In this document: positions 16,614 through 24,398 of the stretch, one piece after another
How the letters are laid out: the number at the start of each line of letters is the position of its first letter
Numbering within the stretch: position 1 is the first letter of the stretch
Position numbers and translations under genes: made by a program
Notes under the pieces: generated by a model
Told to the model about the DNA's origin: nothing
Seen by the model: only the letters and a program-made list of their open reading frames with translations
The model's database searches: none
Assembly: GCA_934154805.1 (NCBI GenBank)
Contig: CAKPGM010000005.1
Coordinates: forward strand, 12,465 to 76,464
Direction: 5' to 3'
Origin: an uncultured Clostridia bacterium
GTDB taxonomy: Bacteria; Bacillota; Clostridia; TANB77; CAG-508
Length of the DNA: 64,000 nt

Positions 16614-17170
16614 CTCTCTTGTTCTCCTTCTTTAATTTGTCCTTTTATGTGATCTTCAATTTTTGCTCTTGTATTATTTATAGAAGAAATCCTTGTATTT
16701 CTAAACAAATTATTTCTTTGTATTGAAGCCATAATTTCGTTTCTTGATTGAGCTAAATGGTTATTATCTATGTTTCTTTCATCAAAAGATAGCGTATGGT
16801 CTTCTGAAATTTCTTGTTTAGTTTTCAAAAGCCACGGCATACTTTTATCACCTTTTTGATATCTGCAAGCATTCCAACACGGATCATCATATAAACTATA
16901 ATAATCATCTATGCAAATTATACTATGATATCCGTCAGTTGGTAGTTTGTATGTTGTATATTTATTTTCTCCTTTACTGTCTGCCATATGAGTCGTATCT
17001 TTTTCTGCATAACAATCTACATTGTGAGAATTAATCCCTTTGAGTTTTAAAAGGTATTGCATTGCTCTTGTATAGCCTTCACATACACAAATATTTTCCA
17101 TTATAGCATTATATGCTCCATTAGTTCCTCCCGCTGGTCCAACTCTCATTCTAAGACCTTTCATTCCCAT
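16610..17170 (-). CDS. transglutaminase-like catalytic part (frameshifted gene)
   Basis: The 186-residue reading holds the core of a transglutaminase-like domain: ICVCEGYTRAMQYLLK carries the catalytic Cys, GYHSIICIDDYYSLYDDPCW the His and Asp. It lacks the domain's N-terminal strand, which is found at the end of the preceding gene (GIEDYLSRNVKYDYEG). Reading upstream in this frame continues GHNHSKDM without a stop up to the break. One gene of about 480 codons has therefore probably been split by a one-base shift in the A5 run at 17198-17194. Enzymes with this triad crosslink or hydrolyse glutamine side chains or act as proteases. Confidence 0.75.
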   Translation of the reverse strand: MGMKGLRMRVGPAGGTNGAYNAIMENICVCEGYTRAMQYLLKLKGINSHNVDCYAEKDTTHMADSKGENKYTTYKLPTDGYHSIICIDDYYSLYDDPCWNACRYQKGDKSMPWLLKTKQEISEDHTLSFDERNIDNNHLAQSRNEIMASIQRNNLFRNTRISSINNTRAKIEDHIKGQIKEGEQER

Positions 17171-17183
17171 ATCTTTAGAGTGA

Positions 17184-18059
17184 TTATGCCCGATTTTTCA
17201 TTCCTTCATAATCATATTTTACATTTCTAGAAAGATAATCTTCTATTCCAATAATTATATCTTTACTACCAGCAGATTCAGGTACATTCTCTGAAAGTAT
17301 TTTACATGCTTTATTATGTAGCTGTATCATTTGATAAGTGTTGATTTTTATTGCTCTGTTTCCATTTCTTCCTTCTCTCCAAGAAACTTGCCCACTATCA
17401 GATAATTCTTGAATACTTGAAAGTGCTTTTGAATTATATTCACCACTTTTTACATTATATCCAATAGCATTTGGAAATAATAGTACATCTAAGTTTACTT
17501 CTCCTAGTTCTGGGTTTTTCATTATTATTTCATCAAGTCCTTCAATAGAAGTTAATCTATTATTACCGTAGCACTCAATTTTCCATAACTTACTTAATTT
17601 TTCCATTCCACTAATTTCCTCTAAGTGTTGATTGTGCGATATAGTCAAAATTTCTAATTGTTCAAGTTTAGAGACATCTATATAATCAGCTCTAGCTTGA
17701 TTTACAATTGAAAGACTTTTTAGAGAAACACATTTTGCAATTTCCTTAAGATCTTCTTTTCCTATAGATTGAATGTTTTTCTGTTGTATATGTGCAGTAA
17801 TGCCATCTGATTTAATTTCTAAGTTTTGCAGATTTGGAAGAAGGCTAATTCCTTCTAATTCACCTTGTGATGGTCCTTCTATTTCTAGAGATGTAATAAG
17901 TTCTACCTCTTCTCTTGAAAAATTAAAGTCTACAAGTCCCAATTTATTTGTTCTACGTGAAATATTATATTTCTGCTCTAATATCTTCCAAACTCTTATT
18001 CCCAAGTTCATTGGTAATGTTATTTTTTCGCCTTCTAAATTATCTTGCTTCTGTTGCAT
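17184..18059 (-). CDS. leucine-rich-repeat part of split transglutaminase gene
   Basis: The 291-residue reading starts MQQKQDNLEGEK. Residues 65-180 show irregular leucine-rich repeats (LPNLQNLEIKS, CVSLKSLSIVNQ, LEQLEILTISHN, MEKLSKLWKIE). Residues 265-291 (KDIIIGIEDYLSRNVKYDYEG) are the usual lead-in to a transglutaminase core, which continues in another frame at 16610-17170. Removing one A from the run at 17198-17194 joins them as ...EGMKIGHNHSKDMG. It has no signal peptide. It heads an operon of four reading frames. LRRs would provide substrate or partner recognition. Confidence 0.7.
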   Translation of the reverse strand: MQQKQDNLEGEKITLPMNLGIRVWKILEQKYNISRRTNKLGLVDFNFSREEVELITSLEIEGPSQGELEGISLLPNLQNLEIKSDGITAHIQQKNIQSIGKEDLKEIAKCVSLKSLSIVNQARADYIDVSKLEQLEILTISHNQHLEEISGMEKLSKLWKIECYGNNRLTSIEGLDEIIMKNPELGEVNLDVLLFPNAIGYNVKSGEYNSKALSSIQELSDSGQVSWREGRNGNRAIKINTYQMIQLHNKACKILSENVPESAGSKDIIIGIEDYLSRNVKYDYEGMKNRA

Positions 18060-18131
18060 AAATTTTCTCCTTTAATTTCAATTTATTTATATCATTACAG
18101 TAGTAGAAAGTCAAGAAAAAGCTTATATATA

Positions 18132-18160
18132 TTGTTTATTACATATAGTTGTGATATAAT
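18132..18160 (+). promoter_or_regulatory. promoter of small gene 18219-18431
   Basis: TTGTTT (18132-18137), 17 bases, TATAAT (18155-18160) with TG at the extended -10 position. Confidence 0.7.
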
Positions 18161-18218
18161 TTGTTATGTAATCTTTGCACTTTAACTTTAGTATTTTCAA
18201 TGAAAGGACTGATATACT

Positions 18219-18431
18219 ATGGCAAAATACTTAGTAGCAATGGTTATTGGTGGTCTCGAAGATCCCCCCGAATTTGAATTCACAACTAAGCAAGTAATTG
18301 AAGCTTCTTCTAAGGAAGAGGCAGAGAAAATCTATAACGAATCAAATAATTGCAATTTCTTTTACGGAAAATGTGTCGGTGAATATGACGAAGCTACCAA
18401 AACTGTTTCCATTCCTATTAGCCTTTTGTGA
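18219..18431 (+). CDS. small protein of unknown function
   Basis: The protein has 70 residues from an ATG behind AAAGGAC, with its own promoter and terminator. The sequence (VIEASSKEEAEKIYNESNNC) looks like a short alpha/beta protein with a Glu/Lys-rich helix, the pattern seen in small proteins that monitor or modify a tag-like fold; no family is recognised. It has no signal peptide or membrane segment. Base use is less AT-rich than its neighbours. Confidence 0.6.
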   Translation: MAKYLVAMVIGGLEDPPEFEFTTKQVIEASSKEEAEKIYNESNNCNFFYGKCVGEYDEATKTVSIPISLL

Positions 18432-18461
18432 TTGCTAAATTGCCAATTGGCATAGAGTTGC

Positions 18462-18492
18462 AATAAAGCCTAGAGTCCCTCTAGGCTTTATT
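18462..18492. terminator. bidirectional terminator
   Basis: AATAAAGCCTAGAG / CTCTAGGCTTTATT hairpin between convergent genes; it overlaps the last codons of the gene at 18481-18954. A 12-base palindrome, TGCCAATTGGCA, stands just upstream at 18441-18452. Confidence 0.8.
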
Positions 18493-18954
18493 GTTTATTT
18501 TTTTATATTCAGATTTGTCAAATGCAAGAATTGGATAAAATACTAAGTCCAATATAATTATTCCAACTATAAATCCTATACCTTTTCCAAATTTTTTCAC
18601 TAATAACGATTTCTGAGTTGCATCCACTACATTCCATATTATAAATCCTATAATTCTTATAAAACTTACTGGTATAAATTGTATAAACACTAGTAATATC
18701 AAATATGGCGACACTCCAGATATTTTATATAACAAAATATAATTATATACTGGTATTAAACTTTTCCAAGGCTTAATTCCAGCCTTTTTAAATATCTTCC
18801 ACATCGAAGCTACTATTATTGTTATAACTACTGCTGATAATAATATCCAAAATATTCTAGCAAACGCCAGACCTGCTTCATAAGCTTCTTGATTCATATT
18901 TCCATTTAATAAGCTTTCAATTATTCTTAAATATTCATCTATATTAAACTTCAT
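18481..18954 (-). CDS. DUF5684-like membrane protein
   Basis: The protein has 157 residues with four hydrophobic segments (about 30-52, 75-90, 93-110 and 122-145). WKIFKKAGIKPWKSLIPVYNYILLYKI is the hallmark of the DUF5684 membrane family, which often neighbours or is fused to signal-peptidase-like proteins. Its biochemical role is unknown. It is a single gene with a GAGGTGAGTT ribosome-binding site upstream. Confidence 0.7.
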   Translation of the reverse strand: MKFNIDEYLRIIESLLNGNMNQEAYEAGLAFARIFWILLSAVVITIIVASMWKIFKKAGIKPWKSLIPVYNYILLYKISGVSPYLILLVFIQFIPVSFIRIIGFIIWNVVDATQKSLLVKKFGKGIGFIVGIIILDLVFYPILAFDKSEYKKINNKA

Positions 18955-19023
18955 AACTCACCTCTTTTGTTATTTTCTTTATTATAACTCACTACAGATT
19001 TTATTACAATAATTAATATAACG

Positions 19024-19053
19024 AAAAATGTAGTCAAAGCTGACTACATTTTT
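19024..19053 (-). terminator. terminator of gene 19054-19557
   Basis: AAAAATGTAGTC / GACTACATTTTT perfect hairpin directly after the stop codon. Confidence 0.75.
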
Positions 19054-19557
19054 CTAGTGACTCCTAGTGATTTTTATTGTTGCCAATTTATGATACAAAA
19101 AATTAGTATCATAATAATTCGGTCCACTTAGTTCTGCTACTGAACGGTATCTTCTTTTCTCCGTCCACTTTCCATTCTCTCCTCTGATAAAATGAAAATC
19201 CCCAATTTTTCCATTTGCCCATATTACAGCATACAATTTAATATAGTAGACATTTTGGATGTCAAAGTCTATGTCTTCTTCCGATATAATTTCATACTTT
19301 AGTCCAAAAACTTTAAGATCCTTTTGCATAAGTTCTACTAATTCCTGAGTTGAATAGTATTCCTGGTCAATAGCTTTCTCGCCAGAAACCAATCCTAACC
19401 TATATAACTTTATTTCAGGAAATGTTGCTCCAATTGCATAAGCAAAACAATTTGTATTATTTTTCACATTGGTGTTTTCATATTCTTTGTATTCTAATGG
19501 ATTTTGAACTTGCGACCGAACTATCTCTATGCTCTCGCTTAAATTCACATAAATCAC
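19054..19557 (-). CDS. unknown protein with Cys/His pattern
   Basis: The protein has 167 residues behind AAGGAGTGATTT. NCFAYAIG near residue 37 and IGDFHFIRGENGKWTEKRRYRS near residue 118 form a Cys...His pattern like that of small papain-fold or phage-type NCYAYALG...DYHFYR proteins, so a cysteine-hydrolase fold is possible; this is a weak inference. It has no signal peptide. It has its own promoter (19583-19611) and terminator, so it is an independent unit within the accessory region. Confidence 0.6.
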   Translation of the reverse strand: MIYVNLSESIEIVRSQVQNPLEYKEYENTNVKNNTNCFAYAIGATFPEIKLYRLGLVSGEKAIDQEYYSTQELVELMQKDLKVFGLKYEIISEEDIDFDIQNVYYIKLYAVIWANGKIGDFHFIRGENGKWTEKRRYRSVAELSGPNYYDTNFLYHKLATIKITRSH

Positions 19558-19582
19558 TCCTTAGAAATTTGATTTCTCCTAT

Positions 19583-19611
19583 ATTATACCATATTAACAG
19601 AAATTTCTCAA
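19583..19611 (-). promoter_or_regulatory. promoter of gene 19054-19557
   Basis: TTGAGA (19611-19606), 17 bases, TATAAT (19588-19583) on the minus strand. Confidence 0.7.
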
Positions 19612-19624
19612 GATTATGTATACA

Positions 19625-19653
19625 TTAACAAATTTATGTTAATATATTATAAT
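19625..19653 (+). promoter_or_regulatory. promoter of candidate small RNA
   Basis: TTAACA (19625-19630), 17 bases, TATAAT (19648-19653). It has no gene downstream until the terminator at 19736-19767. Confidence 0.5.
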
Positions 19654-19659
19654 ATTATG

Positions 19660-19772
19660 ATTATTTGTACCCAAAAAGTAATTATTTCATATGTCAAAAA
19701 TCATATTGCTGTTCACTAGGTAAACACTCTCAAATAAAACCGACTGTCGTTAGCGACAATCGGTTTTATTTT
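19660..19772 (+). ncRNA. candidate small RNA
   Basis: A promoter (19625-19653) and the strong hairpin AAAACCGACTGTCG-TTAG-CGACAATCGGTTTT (19736-19767) with a T-tail bracket about 110 bases that contain no convincing reading frame. This is the layout of an intergenic regulatory RNA. No known family was recognised. The remaining stretch 19773-20004 shows no clear gene; TTGATA near 19914 could belong to a promoter for the methyltransferase. Confidence 0.4.
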
Positions 19773-20004
19773 TGTGTGGTTTAATCGTCTTTACGTCGTG
19801 TTGATGTACACAAACATTGTCCAAATGTCATAATCTGGAATACTACATAGTAATCTATATCAAATAACTTTGTAGCACACCAAGTGACAGACAAAGTTAT
19901 AGCAACTATTACTTGATACTTGCAATTTCATTTTTTATATGGTAAACTCGACATTGTACAAGATACAAAATCAACTAACAAAACATAAGTATGAGGATAT
20001 TATA

Positions 20005-20661
20005 ATGAGTATAGAAAATAAGAAAACCGTTGAAATATATAAAGAAAAGGCAAATACATATTTAGAAATAAGTATTAAACATGATAAACTTGATCCAGAA
20101 AAAGCAATTAATAAACGTAAGAAATTAAATAATTTTTTAAAAGATTCTTTTCAATCATTGCCTGAAAATTCAAAAATATTAGAAATAGGTGCAGCCGATG
20201 GTGTGAATTCGAAATACCTTGAAAGTTTAGGCTACAATGTAACTGCAAGCGACATTGCAGAAGATTTCATAAGTGCATCTAAGAATAATGGTTTAAATAC
20301 TATAAAATTCAATATATTAGAAGATAATTTTAATGAAAAATATTCTGGAATTTTAGCTTGGAGGGTATTTGTTCATTTTACTGAGGAAGACATTTTTGAT
20401 GCCTTAAATAAATCTTATGAAAATCTTGAAACTAATGGTATTCTTGTTTTTAATGTTATAAATCGAGAAACAAAAGATGTTGATAATGAATGGGTTGATT
20501 TTTCTAATGAATATCATATGGGCGTAGAACGATATTACAATTATTTTAGTAAAGAAACCTTAGATAATATTATTTTAAAAACTAATTTCAAAATACAAGA
20601 TTTTCATACAGAAGGTGGCGATAACAACAATAAATGGTTAGTATATGTTTTAAAGAAATAA
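20005..20661 (+). CDS. class I SAM-dependent methyltransferase
   Basis: The protein has 218 residues from the ATG behind GAGGAT. Motif I is KILEIGAADGVNSKYLE near residue 60. Motif II is NVTASDIAEDFI, followed by FNILEDNF and AWRVFVHFTEEDIFDAL, giving a complete Rossmann-like methyltransferase core. The substrate cannot be told; the closest style is small-molecule methyltransferases of the Methyltransf_11/23 type. It converges on the kinase-like gene with only 11 bases between stops. Confidence 0.8.
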   Translation: MSIENKKTVEIYKEKANTYLEISIKHDKLDPEKAINKRKKLNNFLKDSFQSLPENSKILEIGAADGVNSKYLESLGYNVTASDIAEDFISASKNNGLNTIKFNILEDNFNEKYSGILAWRVFVHFTEEDIFDALNKSYENLETNGILVFNVINRETKDVDNEWVDFSNEYHMGVERYYNYFSKETLDNIILKTNFKIQDFHTEGGDNNNKWLVYVLKK

Positions 20662-20672
20662 GTTTGTTTTTA

Positions 20673-22277
20673 CTAATCCCTTTCTCCAGCATCAATCTCT
20701 CTGTTTTTTATATATTCGAAAAAACTATTTAAATCTGAATTAGCCCATTTAACAGAATCTTCTTTTCCTACTTTTTTAGCATTTTCTAATAATCTATTAT
20801 ATAAATAATCTATAATATCAAATGCTGTATCTCCTTTTTCTGTACGTATCATAGTTAATTTTTCCGGACTAATAGCATGGTTTGCTTTCCCTTTTATATC
20901 TCTTTCAGGATTTTGTTCAAACATTTTTCTTAAACTTTCCCTCGAAAAATCTTTTGCAAAGACGCCATCATACTGATCTTCTATTATAAAATCTTCTCCT
21001 TCTTTGGCACTAACTTGGAAATAAATTTCATCTTTAAATCTTTTCTCCATAGCATCATAAACTGTTTTTTCATCAATTTGTTCTTGACTAGAATAATCTT
21101 TTATATCAAAATACCTTCTATATTTTTCAGGAATATCACAAACTCTTAGTTTTTTAAATTCGTGAATGAATGAATTTTTTATTTCAATTATTCCTTTTCC
21201 CCCTCGTGAAAGATATACTCTTGATTTCTCTTCATTTTTCATTTTTGAAGCACCACCAATTTGTGGTTTTAATCCTTCTCTACTTATTCTTCCTAAATTA
21301 TCTCTTCTTGTAAAATGGAAATATGAATTATTTAAATCAATCTCACTAACATCGACTTGTTCTATACTACTTTGTTGTTGTATTTCCAACTCTTGACTTA
21401 CCATTTCATTCTCCGTTTCATCAGTCAATGGTGTATCTGACATTTCTTCTAATACTTGCTTTCCTAAAATAGGAGTATCAACTTGTTGATCAGGAGGCAA
21501 AAATGTAGGTATATCTACAACATCAGGTATTTCAATTTCTTGTTCACCTACTAATTCTCTCATTTCTGTTAAATTTTGTGGTATAACTCCAAATTCATTT
21601 TCTATTACTTCTCTTGCCATTTGAATTAAATCAACTACAGAAGACTCTTTTCCCATTAGTGAGCCTAATATATATTCTCTATAAGCATTACTAAATTGTG
21701 GATTGGCATGTAAATACTCTGCTAATCCCTTTGCTTGTCCCGACATTATGCCCAATTCCATTTCTAACATTGTATTAAATGATGTCATATTTGCATTAAA
21801 ACATTCTTCTACTTTGAAATCTTGATTAACTTCAAAAAAGTCTGTATCTATAATTTTTATTCTATCTCTTTTTTCATCCCACATTATTCCTCCTTGATTT
21901 AAATCTTGAAAGAATACTCTATCTTGTGCCAAATCTCTTATATCTTGTTCTGCTTTTTTTATTGCGCCTATTAATGTATCTAAATCAATTTTTTCCACTT
22001 TTTCTTGTAATTGTTGTCCATCAACATATTCCATTGTATATCCTTGAAATTTTCCATCAATTTCAACTCTATTTTGTGGAAATGCACAAATATCATTATT
22101 AATTCTTAGTAATTGTTCGAATTGTTCTTCGTTATGAAGTTTCATACCACTTTCATTTAATACTTTAACAACTTGATTATCTCCATATTTATATACAACT
22201 GAACAAGCACCTCTTCCTAATACTTGCATTTTATTTAACATCTCTGAATTTATTTTAATTATTTCATTTTTAGCCAT
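20673..22277 (-). CDS. protein-kinase-like plus ADP-ribosyltransferase-like fusion
   Basis: The protein has 534 residues from the ATG (MAKNEIIKI) behind AAGGATT. Residues 15-170 resemble a protein kinase: GRGACSVVYKY (glycine loop), VVKVL (lysine), FFQDLNQGGIMW (catalytic loop, lacking HRD) and IKIIDTDFF in place of DFG. Residues about 220-310 are a Glu/Gln-rich linker. Residues 320-400 begin YFHFTRRDNLGRISREGLKP...SRVYLSRGGKG, the look of an RNA-phosphotransferase/ADP-ribosyltransferase fold (His...eGL...Y). The fusion suggests a protein-modifying effector. It has no signal peptide. The small paralogue gene 22320-22766 lies upstream on the same strand. Confidence 0.6.
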   Translation of the reverse strand: MAKNEIIKINSEMLNKMQVLGRGACSVVYKYGDNQVVKVLNESGMKLHNEEQFEQLLRINNDICAFPQNRVEIDGKFQGYTMEYVDGQQLQEKVEKIDLDTLIGAIKKAEQDIRDLAQDRVFFQDLNQGGIMWDEKRDRIKIIDTDFFEVNQDFKVEECFNANMTSFNTMLEMELGIMSGQAKGLAEYLHANPQFSNAYREYILGSLMGKESSVVDLIQMAREVIENEFGVIPQNLTEMRELVGEQEIEIPDVVDIPTFLPPDQQVDTPILGKQVLEEMSDTPLTDETENEMVSQELEIQQQSSIEQVDVSEIDLNNSYFHFTRRDNLGRISREGLKPQIGGASKMKNEEKSRVYLSRGGKGIIEIKNSFIHEFKKLRVCDIPEKYRRYFDIKDYSSQEQIDEKTVYDAMEKRFKDEIYFQVSAKEGEDFIIEDQYDGVFAKDFSRESLRKMFEQNPERDIKGKANHAISPEKLTMIRTEKGDTAFDIIDYLYNRLLENAKKVGKEDSVKWANSDLNSFFEYIKNREIDAGERD

Positions 22278-22319
22278 AAACAATCCTTCATTCGTTTTTT
22301 CTTAATAGTATAAGAAATA

Positions 22320-22766
22320 TTATTTTATTTTTAAAAATTTTTTAATTTTATTAAAAACTCTTGTAATAAAATTTGCTTTATAGACTGCCATTTCAGTAAC
22401 TTCTTTTGCTTCTGTTTTACCACAAATATCTTGTTTTTTAAATATATTTTCAGTATCATATAATGACTTTTTTTGTTCTTCTAAAATTAATCTATCATTT
22501 TCTTGTTTTTTGATAATTTTCTCTCTTTGTATTTCTGTTGCCCAATAATCTCTAAATAATATTCCTATTATTGCTTTTGCTCTTTTAGAAACGTTTTGTT
22601 CATCTAGTGTCTTTTCAGGATTATATGTAAATTTATATTCTTTATTCGAATTCAGCTTAAATAATTCTATTTTACTTGCAGGGATCTTCTCATAATCTTC
22701 TTTAGAAATAAACTTTAATATCTCTAAAACTTCACTATAAGCATTTGCATATTCTACACTAACCAT
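22320..22766 (-). CDS. small helical protein, paralogue of 16173-16613
   Basis: The protein has 148 residues behind AAAAGAGGATAAA. It shares with the protein at 16173-16613 the N-terminal AYSEVLEILKFISKEDYEKIP, the central EQNVSKRAKAIIGILFRDYWAT and an ENIFKK motif, and a basic C-terminal tail (FNKIKKFLKIK). It is probably helical and soluble with a membrane-touching tail. It stands between a membrane protein and the kinase-like fusion on the same strand, mirroring the arrangement beside the transglutaminase. Confidence 0.7.
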   Translation of the reverse strand: MVSVEYANAYSEVLEILKFISKEDYEKIPASKIELFKLNSNKEYKFTYNPEKTLDEQNVSKRAKAIIGILFRDYWATEIQREKIIKKQENDRLILEEQKKSLYDTENIFKKQDICGKTEAKEVTEMAVYKANFITRVFNKIKKFLKIK

Positions 22767-22786
22767 TTTATCCTCTTTTCATAGTG

Positions 22787-23716
22787 TTATTTTAATATAA
22801 GGAATAAAATAGCACTAATAACTAATTGTACGAGTAAAATTATTCTAGTAACTTTATATATTTTTTCAATCTTTTTTCTTCTCTTTTCTGCATCCCAGTA
22901 TTTTCCAAAATGTACTTCTGAATGTTCTACATAGTCATCAACATCATCAGTATAATTTCCTTTGCCAGTAGAATAATTATATCCTGTATATTTTGTATTT
23001 GGTAATAGTGGTCTATATATTGATAGAATATACCAATATGAAAATATATTTCCTAATAAAATAGCAATAAACCACTGTCCAAATATCAAAAAGTATTTAT
23101 TATTTAGATATTCATTAACAAAAGGAGATATCTTGCTGATATTTAATTTTATTATAGCATATAAAATATAAGACAAAATTATTCCTACAGATATTGTGAA
23201 ACATTGTGTTCTTATTTTTCTATGTTTCATGGTTTTATTATATCTGTCTTCATTATCTTCTAAAATATTCATAACTTCTGAATATAAATTATGTGCTTCA
23301 TTTTCTTGGTTGGTAGTATCTACATCTATAGTAACATCAAATTCTCTAAAATATAATGAAACATTAATTTTATTATATATATCATTAATAGTATTATTTG
23401 GACCTTTTGTATAAAAGCTAACATATAAATCTATAGCTATGCTTTTTATTATACTTGGCTGATTTAAGTTTTGTGCAAACCAGTTATAATCACTTTCTTT
23501 TATATTCTTCCCATTTTTAAATTCTATTGTGTAATTTATCGTCGTATTTCCATTTTCATATTCCCATTGCTTTTCTCCATAAGGAATATTCTTATTTTTA
23601 TTTTGTTCTAATTCAAATTTTCTATCATATTCTTCTTTGTATTTTTCTAAATAATTAGCAACTTTTACTATAGTTTCTAATGGTATTTGTTTATTTATTA
23701 CTTTATTATTCATCAT
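22787..23716 (-). CDS. membrane protein of unknown function
   Basis: The protein has about 309 residues. I chose the ATG at 23716, because the bases of an ATG five codons upstream (AAAAGAGAATTT) serve as its RBS. Residues 1-165 are soluble and beta-rich (NTTINYTIEFKNG, SIAIDLYVSFYTKG, NVSLYFREFDVTIDVDT). Hydrophobic helices lie near 175-195, 215-240 and 288-309. No family is recognised. It starts the small cluster with 22320 and 20673. Confidence 0.6.
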   Translation of the reverse strand: MMNNKVINKQIPLETIVKVANYLEKYKEEYDRKFELEQNKNKNIPYGEKQWEYENGNTTINYTIEFKNGKNIKESDYNWFAQNLNQPSIIKSIAIDLYVSFYTKGPNNTINDIYNKINVSLYFREFDVTIDVDTTNQENEAHNLYSEVMNILEDNEDRYNKTMKHRKIRTQCFTISVGIILSYILYAIIKLNISKISPFVNEYLNNKYFLIFGQWFIAILLGNIFSYWYILSIYRPLLPNTKYTGYNYSTGKGNYTDDVDDYVEHSEVHFGKYWDAEKRRKKIEKIYKVTRIILLVQLVISAILFLILK

Positions 23717-23820
23717 AAATTCTCTTTTCATAATCTTATTATATATATAAATTAACAGATTTTTTCATAAAAATCAAGAAATTTAATTAAAAAGTTTTGC
23801 GAAAATTTGTTTCTTTTATA

Positions 23821-23849
23821 TTGATTTATTTTAAATTGCGTGCTATACT
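23821..23849 (+). promoter_or_regulatory. promoter of toxin-like RNA
   Basis: TTGATT (23821-23826), 17 bases ending TGC, TATACT (23844-23849); extended -10. It faces the promoter at 24139-24167 across about 300 bases. Confidence 0.7.
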
Positions 23850-23855
23850 AGTTCA

Positions 23856-24090
23856 CATAGGAAATGAGAATAAGCAGATGTGGTTTTGCCACCAATTTCA
23901 CGAATCTTCGTAGGAAGGGTGGTGATCTTTATGGTTAAAGTGATACTATTTTTATAATATCCTTTATGTTATCTTTAACATTAAACGTTGCCTTGACAGC
24001 AGTTCTGTATAAGAACTGGGTTTGATAAGCAACTACATAAATAAAAAAAGCTCACATCTGTAAATTTGGCGATTTAGATGTGAGTTTTTA
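23856..24090 (+). ncRNA. long RNA of a type I toxin-antitoxin-like module
   Basis: The transcript of about 235 bases runs from the promoter at 23821-23849 to the hairpin CTCACATCT/AGATGTGAG (24051-24084) followed by TTTTTAT. It contains a near-perfect ribosome-binding site (AAGGGTGGTGATC) in front of a hydrophobic peptide frame at 23931. Blocks AGGAAATGA (23859-23867) and GTGGTTTTGCC (23880-23890) recur inverted at 24124-24132 and 24100-24110. Convergent promoters with a shared two-way terminator match the known layout of Fst/par loci. Confidence 0.55.
23931..24025 (+). pseudogene. toxin-like hydrophobic peptide, frameshifted
   Basis: ATG at 23931 follows AAGGGTGGTGATC. The frame stops after MVKVILFL as written. 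If the T5 run at 23949-23953 had six T, the frame would run 31 codons to the TGA at 24023-24025, giving one hydrophobic helix and ending TAVLYKNWV. That is the size and make-up of type I toxins such as Fst. Either the toxin is inactivated or a base is missing from the assembly. Confidence 0.45.
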
Positions 24091-24132
24091 TATCTATTCG
24101 GCAAAACCACGTTTGTGGATTTGTCATTTCCT
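24043..24132 (-). ncRNA. short convergent RNA, putative antitoxin
   Basis: About 90 bases on the minus strand from the promoter at 24139-24167 to the same hairpin (24084-24051), followed in this direction by seven T. It overlaps the 3' end of the long RNA. Its AAAAACTCACATCT can also pair with AGATGTGGTTTT near the 5' end of that RNA. Confidence 0.5.
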
Positions 24133-24138
24133 ATATTT

Positions 24139-24167
24139 ATTATACACAGATATTTAAGAAAAGTCAA
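24139..24167 (-). promoter_or_regulatory. promoter of putative antitoxin RNA
   Basis: TTGACT (24167-24162), 17 bases, TATAAT (24144-24139) on the minus strand; stronger than the opposing toxin-side promoter. Confidence 0.7.
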
Positions 24168-24216
24168 ATAAAATTTTACACTATCGACATTATCGAAAAA
24201 TTTTTTGAAATATGTA

Positions 24217-24246
24217 TTGACAAAAGCAGTTAGTTTGTAGTACAAT
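24217..24246 (+). promoter_or_regulatory. promoter of tRNA-Leu
   Basis: TTGACA (24217-24222), 18 bases, TACAAT (24241-24246), about 30 bases before the tRNA. Confidence 0.7.
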
Positions 24247-24275
24247 AATTTTGTTAGCCAGTAAAGTACATATAT

Positions 24276-24363
24276 GCAGATGTGGCGGAACTGGTAGACG
24301 CACAGGACTTAAAATCCTGCGGTTGAATAAACCGTGCCGGTTCGATTCCGGCCATCTGCACCA
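24276..24363 (+). tRNA. tRNA-Leu (anticodon UAA)
   Basis: The acceptor stem GCAGATG (24276-24282) pairs with CATCTGC (24353-24359), with encoded ACCA at 24360-24363. The anticodon arm CAGGA-CTTAAAA-TCCTG has anticodon TAA at 24310-24312. A long variable arm (GCGGTTGAATAAACCGT) marks it as class II. The T-arm GCCGGTTCGATTCCGGC is intact. Confidence 0.97.
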
Positions 24364-24398
24364 AAAGATTAAATCGTCGCACCAGACGAAAACCAAGA

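Noticed and set aside
24013..24396. Open frames across the toxin-like locus and the tRNA.
   Set aside because: They overlap the tRNA-Leu and the convergent RNAs and have no ribosome-binding site.
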